Below are positions 36,901 to 47,856 of a stretch of 64,000 nt of DNA, piece after piece. Position 1 is the stretch's first letter; each line of letters opens with the position of its first letter. The notes under the pieces were generated by a model. That model worked only from the letters and a program-made list of their open reading frames with translations. It made no database searches and had not been told where the DNA came from. The DNA is from Protula sp. h YS-2021 (taxonomy: Eukaryota > Annelida > Polychaeta > Sabellida > Serpulidae): the NCBI GenBank assembly GCA_949752745.1, contig OX457028.1, positions 29,566,257 to 29,630,256 of the forward strand, read 5' to 3'. A program made the position numbers and the translations under genes.

Positions 36901-39900
36901 GCATCAGCACTTGTCTCGCAGATCGAGAACACATCAGCGCTTATCGCGTAGACCGAGAACACATCACCACTTAATTTGTAGATCATAAACACACCACAGC
37001 TTATCTCGTTGAAAACGAACACATCAGCTCTTATCTCGCAGATCAAGAACATACAGGCAATTATCTCGTAGATTACAAACACATCAGCGCTTATCTCGTA
37101 GAGTACGACCATATCAGCTCTTATCTCGTAGATCGATCGCGAGCGCATCAGCACTGATCTCGCAGATCGACAACACATCAGCACTTTTCGTAAATCCAGA
37201 AGCTCATGCCTCGTAGATTGAGAACACATCAGCTCATATCTCGTAGATCGAGAATACATCAGCACTTAATTTGTAGATCACGAACACATCAACAATTCTC
37301 TCGTAGGTCACCAACACGTAAACACTTATCTCGCAGATCGAGAACATAACAGCACTTATCTCGCAGATCGAGCACACATCAGTGCTGATCTCCTGGATCG
37401 AGAACACATCAGCGCTTTTCTCCTAGGAAACGGAACACATCAGCTCTATCTCGTAGATCGAGAACACATCACCACTTAGCTCGTAGACCGAGAACACATC
37501 AGCATTTAGCTCGTAGATCGGCAAATCATCAGCACTTATCTCGTGGATCGAGAAAGCATCAGCTCATATCTCGTAGATCAAGAAAACATCAGTTCATATC
37601 TCGTAGATCGAGAACACATCAGCACTTAGCTCGTAGATCGAGAACACATCAGCTCATATCTCCTAGATTGAGAACACATCAGCACTTATCTCGAAGATCG
37701 AGAACACATCAGCGCTGAACTCGTGCATCGAGAACACATCAGCGCTGAACTCGTGCATCGAGAACACATCAGCTCTTTTCTGGCAGAAAACGGAACACAT
37801 CAGCTTATATCTCGTAGACTGCGAACACACCAGCACTTAGGTCGTAGATCGAGAACACATCAGCACTCAGGTCGTAGATCGAGAACACATCAGCACTTTA
37901 TCTCGTAGATCGAGAACACATCAACACTTATCTCGCAGATCGAGAACACATCAACACATATCATCTCGAAGGTTACGAACACTGCAGCACTTATCTCGCA
38001 GATCGAGAACACATCGCGTTTATCTCGCAGATCACGAACACATCCACACTTAATTCGAGGATCGCTCGCGGACACATCAGCATTTATCTCGTAGATCGAG
38101 AACACATCGTCACTTATCTCGTAGATCGAGAACACATCACCACTTATCTCGTAGATCGAGAACACATCAGTGCTGATCTTGTGCATGGAGACCACATCAG
38201 CACTTCTCTCGTAGATCGAGAACACATCGGCGCTTATCTCGTAAATCGAGAACACATCAGCACTTATCTCGTAGACAGAACACATCGGCGCTTATCTCGT
38301 GGATCGGAACCATATCCGCGCTTATCTCGTAGATCGGCACATACCGGAGCCTATCTCGTAGATCGAGAACACATCATCACTCAATTTATAGATCACGAAC
38401 AGATCAACGCTTCTCTCGTAGGTCACGAACACATCAACATTTATCTCACAGATAGAGAACAAATCAACACTTATCTCGTCGGTCACGAACACATCAACAC
38501 ATATCTCGTAGATCGAGAACACATCAACACTTATCTCGTAGGTCACGAACACATCAACACTTATCTCGTAGATCGAGAACACATCGCATTTATCTCGTAG
38601 ATCACGAACACATCGGCAGTTATCTCGTGGATCGATCGCGAACGCATCAGCACTTATCTCGTGGATCGAGAACACATTAAGGCTTATCCCGTAGGTCACG
38701 TACACATCAACGCTTATCTCGTAGATCGAGAACACATCGCGTTTATCTCGTAGATCACGAACACATCAATGCTTATCCCGTGGATCGATCGCGAACGCAT
38801 TAACACTTATCTCGTTAATATGAAAATATCAGTTGTTATCTCATACGTCGACCGCGAAAGCATCAGCACTTCTCTCGCAGATCGAGAACACATCAGTGCT
38901 TATCGCGTAGGCCGAGAACACAGCACCACTTAATTTGTAGATCATGAACACACCAGCGCTTATCTCGTTGAAAACGAACACATCAGCTCTTATCTCGCAG
39001 ATTATGAGCATATCAGCTGTTATCTCGTAGATCGATCGCGAACGCATCAGCAATGGCCTCTGAGATCAACAACACATCAGCTCATATCTCGTAGATGGAG
39101 AACACATCAGCACTTAATTTGTAGATCACGAACACATCAACAATTCTCTCGTTGGTCACTAACGTCCACACTTATCTCGCAGATCGAGAACACATCAGCG
39201 CTGATCTCGTGGATCGAGAACACATCAGCGCTTTTTTCGTAGGAAACGGAACACATCAGCTCTATCTTGTAGATCGAGAACAGAATACATCAGCACTTAG
39301 TTCGTAGATCGACAATTCATCAGAACTTATCTCATGGATCGAGAACACACCAGCTCATATCTCGTAGATCGAGAACACATCAGCACTTATCTCGTAGATC
39401 GAGAACACATCGCGTTTATCTCGTAGATCACGAACACATCGGCACTTTTCTCGTGGATCGATCGCGAACGCATCAACACTAATCTCGTTATTATGAACAC
39501 ATCAGTTGTTATCTCGTACGTCGACCGCGAACGCATCAGCACTTGTCTCGCAGATCGAGAACGCATCAGCGCTTATCGCGTAGACCGAGAACACAGCACC
39601 ACTTAATTTGTAGATCATGAACACACCAGCGCTTATCTCGTTGAAAACGAATACATCAGCTCTTATCTCGCAGATTATGAGCATATTAGATCTTATCTAG
39701 CAGATCGATCGCGAACGCATCAGCACTGATCTCGGAGATCGACAACACATCAGCTCAAATCTCGTAAATCGAGTTACCCATGTCTCGCAGATCGAGAACA
39801 CATCAGTTCATATCACGCAGATCGAGAACATATCAGCACATTTCTCGAAGGTCGAGAACGCATCAGCATTTATCTCGCAGACCGAGAACACATCAGTGTT

Positions 39901-41190
39901 GATCTCGTCGATCGAGAACACATCAGCAGCACTTAGCTCGTAGATCGAGAACACATAAGCTCATATCTCGTAGATCGAGAACACACCAACACTTAGCTCG
40001 TAGATCGAGAACACATCAGCACTTAGCTCGTAGATCGAGAACACATCAGCACTTAGCTCGTAGATCGAGAACACATGAATACTTATCTCGTAGGTCGCGA
40101 ACACATCAACACGTATCTCGTAGATCGTGAACACATCGCGTTTATCTCGTAGATCACGAACACATCGGCACTTATCTCATGGATCGATCGCGAATGCATC
40201 AGCATTTGTCTCGTAGATCGAGAACACATCGGTGCTTATCGCGTAGATCGAGAACACATCAGCTCATATATCGTAGATCGAGAAAACATCAGCACTTAAT
40301 TTGTAGATCACGAACATGTCAAAAATTCTCTCGTAGGTCACGAACACGTCAACACTTATTTCACATATGATCGAGAACATATCAGCACTTATTTCGAAGG
40401 TCGAGAAAGCATCAGCACTTATCTCGCAGATCGAGAACACATCAGCGTTGATCTCGTGGATCGAGAACACATCAGCGCTTTTCTCGCAAAAAACGGAACA
40501 CATCAGCTTATATCTCGTAGATCAAGAACACAACACCACTCAGCTCGTTGATCGAGAACACATCACCACTCAGCTCGTGGATCGAAAACACATCAGCGCT
40601 TTTCTCGTAGAAAACGGAACACATCAGCTTATATCTCGTAGATCGAGAACACAACAACACTTATCTCGTAGATCGATAACACATCAGCAGTTCTCTCGTA
40701 GAACGAGAACACATCAGTGCTGATCTCGTGGATGGAGACCACATCAGCACTTAGCTCGTAGATCGAGAACACATCAGCACTTAATTTGTAGATCACGAAC
40801 ACATCAACAATTCTCTCGTAGGTCACGAACACGTTAACACTTATCTCGCAGATCGAGAACACATCAGCACTTATCTAGTAGATCACGAACAGAGAAACAC
40901 TTATCTCGTAGATCACGAACACATCAACACTTATCTCGTAGACCACGAACACATCAACACTTATCTCGCAGATAACGAACATATTGGCACTTCTCCGGAA
41001 GATCAAGAACACATCGGCACTTATGTCGTAGATTACGAACACATCAGCACTTATATCCTAGATCACGAACACAGCAACTCTTATCTCGTAGATCATGAAC
41101 ATATCAACACTTATCTCGTAGATCATGAATACATCAGCACTTATCTCGCAGATCATGAACATATCGGCACTTCTCTCAGAGTTAGGTAAA
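34000..41190. repeat. 30-bp satellite array with ~2.1-kb higher-order period
   Basis: The monomer is AGCACTTATCTCGTAG followed by ATCGAGAACACATC (30 bp), about 240 copies. Being 10 codons long it gives 10-residue peptide periods, HISTYLVDRE on the plus strand and YEISADVFSI on the minus strand, which accounts for all open frames here. Rare variants repeat at long range: CTCGTTATTATGAACA at 34753 and 36852 (2099 bp); CCAGAAGCTCATGCC at about 35092 and 37195 (about 2.1 kb); GATCGCTCGCGNACACATC near 36012 and 38062. Shorter recurrences of the first word at 38811 and 39483 show further rearranged copies. Confidence 0.96.
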
Positions 41191-41294
41191 AACAGACGCA
41201 TGTTCGCAATGCAGAAACCAGATCGTAAAATAAGTACATAGCAGACTTATCCTGTAAAACAGCTCAGAGTGACGTGTATCCCGTAGGAAAAGCA
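41191..41294. other. Transition between two tandem arrays
   Basis: No clear unit is seen. Single GTAAAACAG / CGTAGGAAAAG words resemble decayed monomers. Confidence 0.4.
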
Positions 41295-41575
41295 TCTCGA
41301 CGAAGAGGTCGAATGCAGCACCTATAGTCAAATGCAGCACATTAGAGGTCAAGTGCAACACTTAAAGAGGTCGAGTGCAGCATCTAAGGTCAAGTGCAGC
41401 ATCTAAGGTCAAATGCAGCACTTAAAGAGGTCGAGTGCAGTACTTCAGTTCAAATGCAGTATATAAGAGATGAAGTGCAGCACTGAGGGTCAAATGCAGC
41501 ACTTAAGGTCAAACGTACCACTAAAGAGGTCGAGTGCAGCACTTAAAAATGTAAAGCGCAGCACCTATCTCCAAG
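41295..41575. repeat. 19-22-bp minisatellite (AGGTCAARTGCAGCACTTAA)
   Basis: About 12 copies are seen, alternating AGGTCGAGTGCAGCAC and AGGTCAAATGCAGCAC with TTAAAG or TCTA endings. The GCAGCACTTA word links it to the neighbouring arrays. Confidence 0.88.
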
Positions 41576-42095
41576 AACACGCAGAGCAGCACATATCTCG
41601 TAGGAGTCCACAGTATCACTTATCGCACGGGAAGGTTGTAAAGCAGCACTGATCTCGTCCTACAGCACCAGTGCAGCACATATTTACAGCATCTAAATTT
41701 GTCGGACTTATGGCACTTATGTCGTAAAACTGGTGCATAGGAGCGGTTATAGAATGAGCATAAAACATAGAATACGGAAAAGACAGAAACATTCATCTCA
41801 TAATTACGCGAATAGCAGCACGTATCTCTTAATAGCTACAAAAAAGCACATATGCCCCAGAAAAATCACAGTATCACTTATAAGGTAGAATAGGCATAAG
41901 TCAGCACTCTAGTGGCACCGCAGCAATTATCCTGTGAAAAGTACACAATAGAACGTCATCTCTTATATATAGAAATATCACTCGGCATATACCACAGGTA
42001 TCAACCAGCACTGACGTCGTTGAACAGGTGGAGAGCAGAGGATAGTTCTTGTACCTGGTACAAAAGGAGCCATCTCACAGCACAGGTAGACAGCA
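41576..42095. repeat. Decayed copies of the GCACTTATCTCGTAG family
   Basis: AGCAGCACATATCTCGTAGG, AGTATCACTTATCGCACG, AGCAGCACGTATCTCTTAA and CAGCAGCAATAATC are spaced irregularly. The right margin mirrors the left margin at 32490-33999. Confidence 0.65.
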
Positions 42096-42249
42096 GCAAT
42101 AATCAAGCCTCCCCCCTCACATATTTCAAGCCCCCCCCCCCCCCCTCCCTCGCGCAATCACCTGAAAATTTATCCCGATTTGAAATTAAAACTAAACGTA
42201 AAAATCTGCTTCAAATAATGATATCTCCACGAAAAAGGCTCTAGCTCGA

Positions 42250-42362
42250 GAACACAGTGTTGTGGGTAATGCGTCTTGCCTACGACACAGCATAGTGGGT
42301 AATGTGCCTTGCCTAGGACACAGCGTAATGGGTAATGTGCCATGCCTAGAACACAGCGGATG
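42250..42362. repeat. ~32-bp minisatellite, 3.5 copies
   Basis: The unit is GACACAGCATAGTGGGTAAT followed by GTGCCTTGCCTA. It creates a CVLGKAHYPL-type peptide repeat in a minus-strand open frame (42170-42619) that I do not regard as a gene. A C14 run lies upstream at about 42131-42145. Confidence 0.88.
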
Positions 42363-42744
42363 GGTGAAGGCAAAGCTGTTAGAGGTGCGACATTCGGCGC
42401 TAATTGTGCACCAGCGTAGGTTTCAATTACACAACACCGAGCGTTGTATGAGAGACCGATTAGAATTCTATTTTTTTTTTCAGTCACAAACAGTGGCCAT
42501 TCTATTGCAGAGAGACACCAGGGTATTTTTTGTCCGTGGACTTCTGTGATATTTCGAAGCAAACTCAAGCACATTGCAAACATATCGCTATCAATTGTAA
42601 CAAGCATGTCCAAGGACATGACCCAGCCGAGTTACCAAACAAGGAAAGAGAAAGACTCTGAAACGAATACTGTTATTCCAAAAAATGAAGAACTTTGTTT
42701 CTAAACTTAACTTAATCATAATTTTAATATACAAAAAAGAGTTT

Positions 42745-43390
42745 TCCCGTGTGAAAGCCACCCGAGAAGGGATATTGGCGAGGTTGGGTTTTGACTATTC
42801 ACGTATTTACCGACATTTACACACTTTTATATTTTTTTTAAATTCCACCATTCGGCATTTATATTGTCATTTGCGAAAAAGCAAGTCCAGGTGGAAAAGC
42901 ACCTGAGAAACTTTCGATTAAAATTTTATAACTAGTTGAAAAAGACGGAGAGAAATGAATGGTTTGAAAATTCAGTTATTTACTACCATTTAATCCAGTT
43001 TTTGCCAAACTTCAAAGTTCCGCCATTTCGGCAGTTTTTGACCAACCGCGAAAAAAATAATAGCCTGGTAGGCGAACCCCTGGGGAACATCCCTGCGTAA
43101 CATCTAAACGATTTGAGTAAAACTGTAGGAGTAGCATTTCAAAAATGGGTCAAAACGGGCACAAAAAGTGCCGCCATTCTGTCAGTGTTTCGTCAATCGT
43201 CAAAAAAAAAAAAGAAGAGTAATAGCCAGGTGGGGGACCACCCAGGGAACATTGCTGCATAATATCAAAACGATTGGTGCAAAACTGTAGGAGCAGCATT
43301 TTAAAGAAAGAAAATTTAACATACGCACATACATTCAAGCCCCCTATAGTGATACGACTAACCCAGTCCGACAAAGTCGGCTGGGTTAAA
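42745..43390. mobile_element. Pearl/HINE-like element with terminal hairpin
   Basis: Diverged direct repeats of 150-200 bp share a CGCCATTYNGGCAG / GTCATTTGCG word, ATAGCCNGGTNGG, CAGGGAACATYNCTGC and AAAACTGTAGGAGNAGCATTTY. The block ends in a strong hairpin at 43360-43387. Internal tandem repeats plus a 3' hairpin is the architecture of Helentron-associated elements. The left end is uncertain and no CTRR-type terminus was identified. Confidence 0.5.
43360..43387. other. Hairpin: 12-bp stem, 3-nt loop
   Basis: AACCCAG-T-CCGAC pairs with GTCGG-CTGGGTT around an AAA loop, with a single unpaired T. It marks the right end of the repeat-bearing element. Confidence 0.85.
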
Positions 43391-43741
43391 AAGTGATACT
43401 TTCCCTTGTGAGTTGTGAACAGAATAATGTCGCCAAGTCAGTGTTCTCGCTCTGGGTCATTTGGTTCAATCGCTGTGATGTCGCCGATGTCATGTCTGTC
43501 GTTCGGGGAGACGTCACTCTTCTGATAAATTCTGCGGGCATATGCTGTAAAAGAGAAAGTGGTATTGTAGCGAGTTGTAACAAGTAACTGAAGCCGTATA
43601 GGCTGTAAAAGTGTTAACACTCACCGTAAATGTTAGTCATAACAGGCCATTTCCCCACTTGCTTTTGACAAGTATTTATAGAAATCGACTTAATCGAGAC
43701 CAGATGACCCAAGGGCGGGGAAACTATTGACTTGATTTTAA

Positions 43742-43985
43742 CTGTCAACATCACTTGATTGCAGCTGAGTCGAGCACTTGATTGCAGCTGAGACGAGCAG
43801 TTGATTGCAGCTGAGAAGAGCAACTGATTGCAGCTGAGATGTGCATTTTATTGCAGCTGGGATATGTATTTTCTTGTAGCTGGGATATGCATTTTATTGC
43901 AGCCGGGACGTGCATTATATTGCAGCCGGGATGTGCATTTCACTGCAGCTGGGATGAGCATTTTATTGCAGCTGGGATACAAATA
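43742..43985. repeat. 23-bp minisatellite, about 10 copies
   Basis: The unit is close to CATTTTATTGCAGCTGGGAT followed by ATG. The left copies carry TTGATTGCAGCTGAGNCGAG. The unit changes gradually from left to right. Confidence 0.92.
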
Positions 43986-44544
43986 CTTGTACTTGAGAAG
44001 GATATGTGCAATGTTTGGTCCTTGCTTTTTTGGGGCGGCAGTTCAGCAACAATCCCCTTTTTGTGGGAAACGCGGAGTGAAAATAACCCCCTGCCCCTCC
44101 ACTCCCACCCCAACCTTCCGGCTGTTTCGACTTCTATTTGCAACCCATACATAAACTTGATTGGACATCGGATAACTGATGTTTATTTAATGTCACCAGG
44201 TAGATATTGTTTCGATTTCTGCAAACTGAATTCTTCGATGATCCGACATCGAGTGCGATGTTTTTCATAAGTCGTTCCAACGTAACTATGTTTACTGGGT
44301 GGTAACACATGTGCACCCCCCCCCCCCTTTCCCGAAGAGGGGGGGGGGGGGTTGAAAGGGTTGAGCACGCTTTTTTCGTAATGTCTTGCAAAGAGGCACG
44401 AACAGGGGGTAGAGCTGGTATCCCAACATTTCATTTGACCAAATTGCATCCGAAGACATTTCATCCGTAAAAAAAGCTTAAGTACGATATTTCAACTGAA
44501 TTTCATACATTCTAATACCTCACACAACGCACATGACCATACTT

Positions 44545-44944
44545 CAGCGTTTTTCCCAGAGGGGGATTTCTCCCCCTCTCTCACCATTTTAGCCCCCTTT
44601 TTGAAACACGAGGGGGGCTAAAAAATCCCCCACTGAATTTGAAAAAGCCCCTTCTTGTTCTACCCAGGGGGGTTTTTGTTCGATGGTCGGATGAATATTA
44701 CAATTTAATTAGTCATTTTACACACCACAATTTGTGTGGAATCCTTTCATATTTACGAGAACAACCTTTCTGCTAAAAAACAAAAAAACAAAATGGCTAC
44801 AATTTCGAATAGATTAATTGAACATTAGTACTTTTGTAACTTGTGTAAGATTCCTTCGACATCCCCTACCGCGGGGAAAAAGCCCCTATTTTTTACAGAG
44901 AGGGATATAAAGCCCCCTGTACTTCCATCCTGGGCAAAACACTG
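44545..44944. mobile_element. hAT-type MITE (~400 bp)
   Basis: The left end reads CAGCGTTTTTCCCAG and the right end, read on the other strand, CAGTGTTTTGCCCAG: 13 of 15 match, in the CAG-initial style of hAT ends. An exact 8-bp direct repeat ATACTTCA lies at 44539-44546 and 44945-44952; the left copy overlaps the first two bases of the terminal repeat, so one edge may be shifted by 2 bp. The interior is non-coding and rich in paired C and G runs, including an 11-bp perfect hairpin (TTTTAGCCCCC, 44587-44597, with 44613-44623). Confidence 0.72.
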
Positions 44945-44952
44945 ATACTTCA

Positions 44953-46025
44953 TAACACTCTGACGTGCAAAACTCTTCTTCATAATCACCTGTGATGTGC
45001 ATGTGCATTTTTTTTAAAGCAAAACCTATATCTAGGTGCACAATTAAACCCTATAAAATCTTTCCCTCTCAAGGTTTAAACGGAATCCTTCGGGTAGTCT
45101 TTGAGATCTATAGAATTGAAACACATCCAAAGCTTAATTACTTATTCAACAAGTAAGTATTTGTGAAACACGAGCAGGCTCCAACCGCCCCCGAATTCAA
45201 AGGGGTAAAAAGTCAATTTTTACCACTTCCGGATGACCGAATCTGACCAAAAGGCCTTTCATTTCAGCTAACTATCAATGCTATACGACCAAGAGAAAAG
45301 ATATGGCGTGAACAAAAAAAGCGATGACGGACGGACACTTCAAACCTATTAAAATATTCACCGCGTTTCTTGTCACCCGTGGGTTGGGAGGGTGGGGGGG
45401 GGGGGGTAACTAGTTGCTTTGTCTTTCTAAAATGAAACTTAAATAGGGAATGCCAAGTTTGAAAAATAAAACCTGTTTAATCGAACGCGAAGTGTAAAAT
45501 TTAATATATGCATATTTTTTTTTTTTTTTTTTGAAATTATCCTTCAACCTCAGTTAACATATTCTGCAGCATTTTCTAGTACTACACTAACTGGTAAAAA
45601 TATGTACACAAACTGTCGTTTGACGTTGATTTTTTTTTTTTTTTGTCGGGAGCCTGATAGGCCAATCAGGTCTCGCCTGTATCCCAGGGGTGGGAGGGGG
45701 GAGGGGAGATCATGTACCGTGTGGTTACTGTGAGCGTTCAAAACTTGAAAATTGTCTATTTAACCAAACGCGGGTGCAGTTCCGAAAGAACCCACTCCCT
45801 CTCACCGCTCATAGGAAACACACATCACGAAATGAAAAATGAAAATTGCTCCCTTTTTATGAGAACTGGCATCTGCACGAGCCCCGTCTCGCTTAAAAGT
45901 TACGCTCCCCTTTCTCCGCGTTTTGTTTTTATGTGTGGTAACATGTGTGATATCGAGTGGACCTTCAGAGCCTGTCTCTCACTGCATGGTTATGTGACAA
46001 AATTATTTCACAAGATGCTGAAAAC
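44953..46025. other. Spacer with homopolymer tracts
   Basis: G and T runs lie near 45391-45408, 45515-45532 and 45632-45644. A 131-codon plus-strand frame (45712-46104) ends inside the next MITE and has no family resemblance. Confidence 0.5.
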
Positions 46026-46792
46026 TAGGGGTGGCGATATTTATCGATACAGCGATATATCGCGATATATTTTCTCACGATACGTATCGCGATACAAATT
46101 TTGAAATATCGATATTTTTCGATATTTTCCGCTGCACGTTTAATTCAATATTTTTGGTGATGTGCTAACCAGTGATATGTGCAATGCTGATGTTTATCAC
46201 TTAACACACCATATTCGGCTGCTTTTCGTTTCAGATATATTTTCACGAAATTTTTTTTCATGTAAATTTCTGACTAAGTCGGCCAATTATAGAGTGATAG
46301 AACATGGATAATGTTTTGCTATATTTGATATTAACTGACTGAATAATTGAATGATAACTTGATAAAAAGAACGTGAAATTTTGCGATTCAATGTCAGAGT
46401 AGACGCTGCGTTGTTATTTCAGTTTTAAATATAGAACTGTTGGTGTCTCAGGTTAAAAATACACCAAACAGACATTTAAGTTTAGACACTCAATCAAACA
46501 GTCATTCTTAAAATTTAGTTATATACAGTATGCTGTTTGTGCAATGAGATTAATGTCCCTGATGGCACCCGAAACCACCATTGCCAACATACTTTTTTGT
46601 ATTTGTTATAACGCCATTATCTATAACTGATCAATGCCGTAGGTAAGTGTTACAATTCCTGGAAATAAAGCCATAAAACAGCTGCATTTTTTCACTTTTA
46701 AAGAATTCAAAATATCGCGATATGTATCGCGATACACAGTCAATATCGCGATACGTATCGCGATACAGACTGAGCCGCGATACCCAACCCTA
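46026..46792. mobile_element. hAT-type MITE with TATCGCGATA palindromes (767 bp)
   Basis: The ends are TAGGGGTGGCGATA and, on the opposite strand, TAGGGTTGGGTATCG. They are flanked by exact 8-bp target duplications CTGAAAAC (46018-46025 and 46793-46800), the duplication length of hAT transposons. Both subterminal regions hold clustered palindromes (ATATCGCGATAT, CGTATCGCGATACG), two groups at each end, which are candidate transposase binding sites. The interior is AT-rich and has no transposase, so it is non-autonomous. Confidence 0.85.
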
Positions 46793-46800
46793 CTGAAAAC

Positions 46801-47200
46801 ACAAAACTACAGATAGTGATCTTCTCTGATTTTCACTAACAGTTGCATTCAGTAAACGCCTGCGTGTAATTGCTATGGGCCTGGTGGAAAAAATCCCTCA
46901 GAAACGTGGGATCGATAAAATAATAATAATAAAAAAAAATAAAAAAAAGCAAAATAGCAGTTTCAAATTTCGAATGTTGTATTGTAATTTTGTATGTGAA
47001 ATGGAACCGAGATCGAGTGTTCACGGGAGAATGATGTTGGGTTCCGGTGTGAGAATGACGTCTGGTTCATTTTGGACGAAATATGAAAATTTGAAATTGC
47101 TATTTTGCCTGTTTTTTTGTTTTTTTTTTTTTTTTTCATTTCACTGTGTTTAACAACAAAACTAACTGCTGTGGTGCAGCGTTCCGTATTTTTGGGTTCC
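46801..47200. other. Spacer with a dispersed ~90-bp repeat
   Basis: CATTTTGGACGAAATRTGR followed by AAATTTGAAATTGCT and a long T tract (47068-47140) recurs at about 51339-51400, so it is a dispersed repeat copy. Confidence 0.5.
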
Positions 47201-47292
47201 GGACAGAACCCCCCGGGACCAAACCCCCCGGGACCGAACCCCCCCCCCCCATATGGAGAGGACCAAACCCCCCCCCCCCCCCCCCCGCTTTA
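47201..47292. repeat. C-rich microsatellite
   Basis: CCCCCCGGGACCRAA repeats degrade into C runs of 14 and about 20. It abuts the transposase remnant and has probably replaced or interrupted its upstream part. Confidence 0.8.
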
Positions 47293-47295
47293 GAG

Positions 47296-47734
47296 GAGCT
47301 CCAAGAGGAACTGTCCGATGAAATAACCCCGATTGCGGAATATTTTGAGGATACCTACATCGGTCGGGTGCGACGTAACCAGAGAATTGCTCCAAAGTTT
47401 GACCATTGCTTGTGGAACATGAGCAATCGGACTGAAGAGGAACTACCGAGGACCAACAACACTATTGTTGGGTGGCACCGCAAAATGCAAGCTGCCGTTG
47501 CCGCTCAACACCCCCAATCTATGGCGGTTCCTGGACATTCCTCTACGAGAACAGAGCCTAAACAATGTCACCATAAACCAAATTATAGGAGGTCACCTTC
47601 CAGAACCACGACGACAGCAAAGTGTCCAAACAGGAAATAGGATAGCGCACATTGTTCGTGACTTTCGCAACAGAAACATCTTGGTTTTTTTTCAGAGGAA
47701 TAGCTCACAATATTCAGTTTTAAACCAACAGTGA
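47296..47734 (+). pseudogene. Mutator-like (MULE) transposase C-terminal remnant
   Basis: The frame opens with a YFEDTYIGR motif, followed by a basic RRN stretch, LWNMSNRTEEELPRTNN and GWHRKMQ. It continues in the next frame with LWRFLD, REQSLN, an INQIIGG motif and a RIAHIVRDF stretch. This order (YFEDTYIGR, WN-x-RT-N-x-x-GWH, then a PNLWRFLD and EQSLN segment) is the C-terminal region of the MULE-type transposase-domain proteins abundant in invertebrates. One extra base in the C5 run at 47511-47515 shifts the frame. The catalytic DDE domain and the zinc finger are absent because a C-rich microsatellite occupies the upstream flank. No terminal inverted repeats were found. Confidence 0.82.
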
Positions 47735-47856
47735 CTGTTGACATTAGTCAGTTGTAGTCATAGTAGTAAAACAGCTTTTGCAAAATGTTGTACAAATGAA
47801 TTACATCTCAAGTTATAAAATCATGATTCAATAAACGTGTGTTTAAATTTGACATA

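Noticed and set aside
34392..40862. Open frames with DREHIST or YEISADVFS peptide repeats
   Set aside because: The 30-bp monomer equals ten codons; the frames are repeat by-products and are broken whenever the register slips.
34000..41190. CRISPR-like appearance (30-bp repeat)
   Set aside because: Units are contiguous with no spacers, and there are no cas genes; it is a tandem satellite in eukaryotic DNA.
42170..42619. 149-codon minus-strand frame
   Set aside because: Its middle is the 32-bp minisatellite and the remainder has no motif.
45712..46104. 131-codon plus-strand frame
   Set aside because: It ends inside the hAT MITE palindromes and shows no resemblance to a family.
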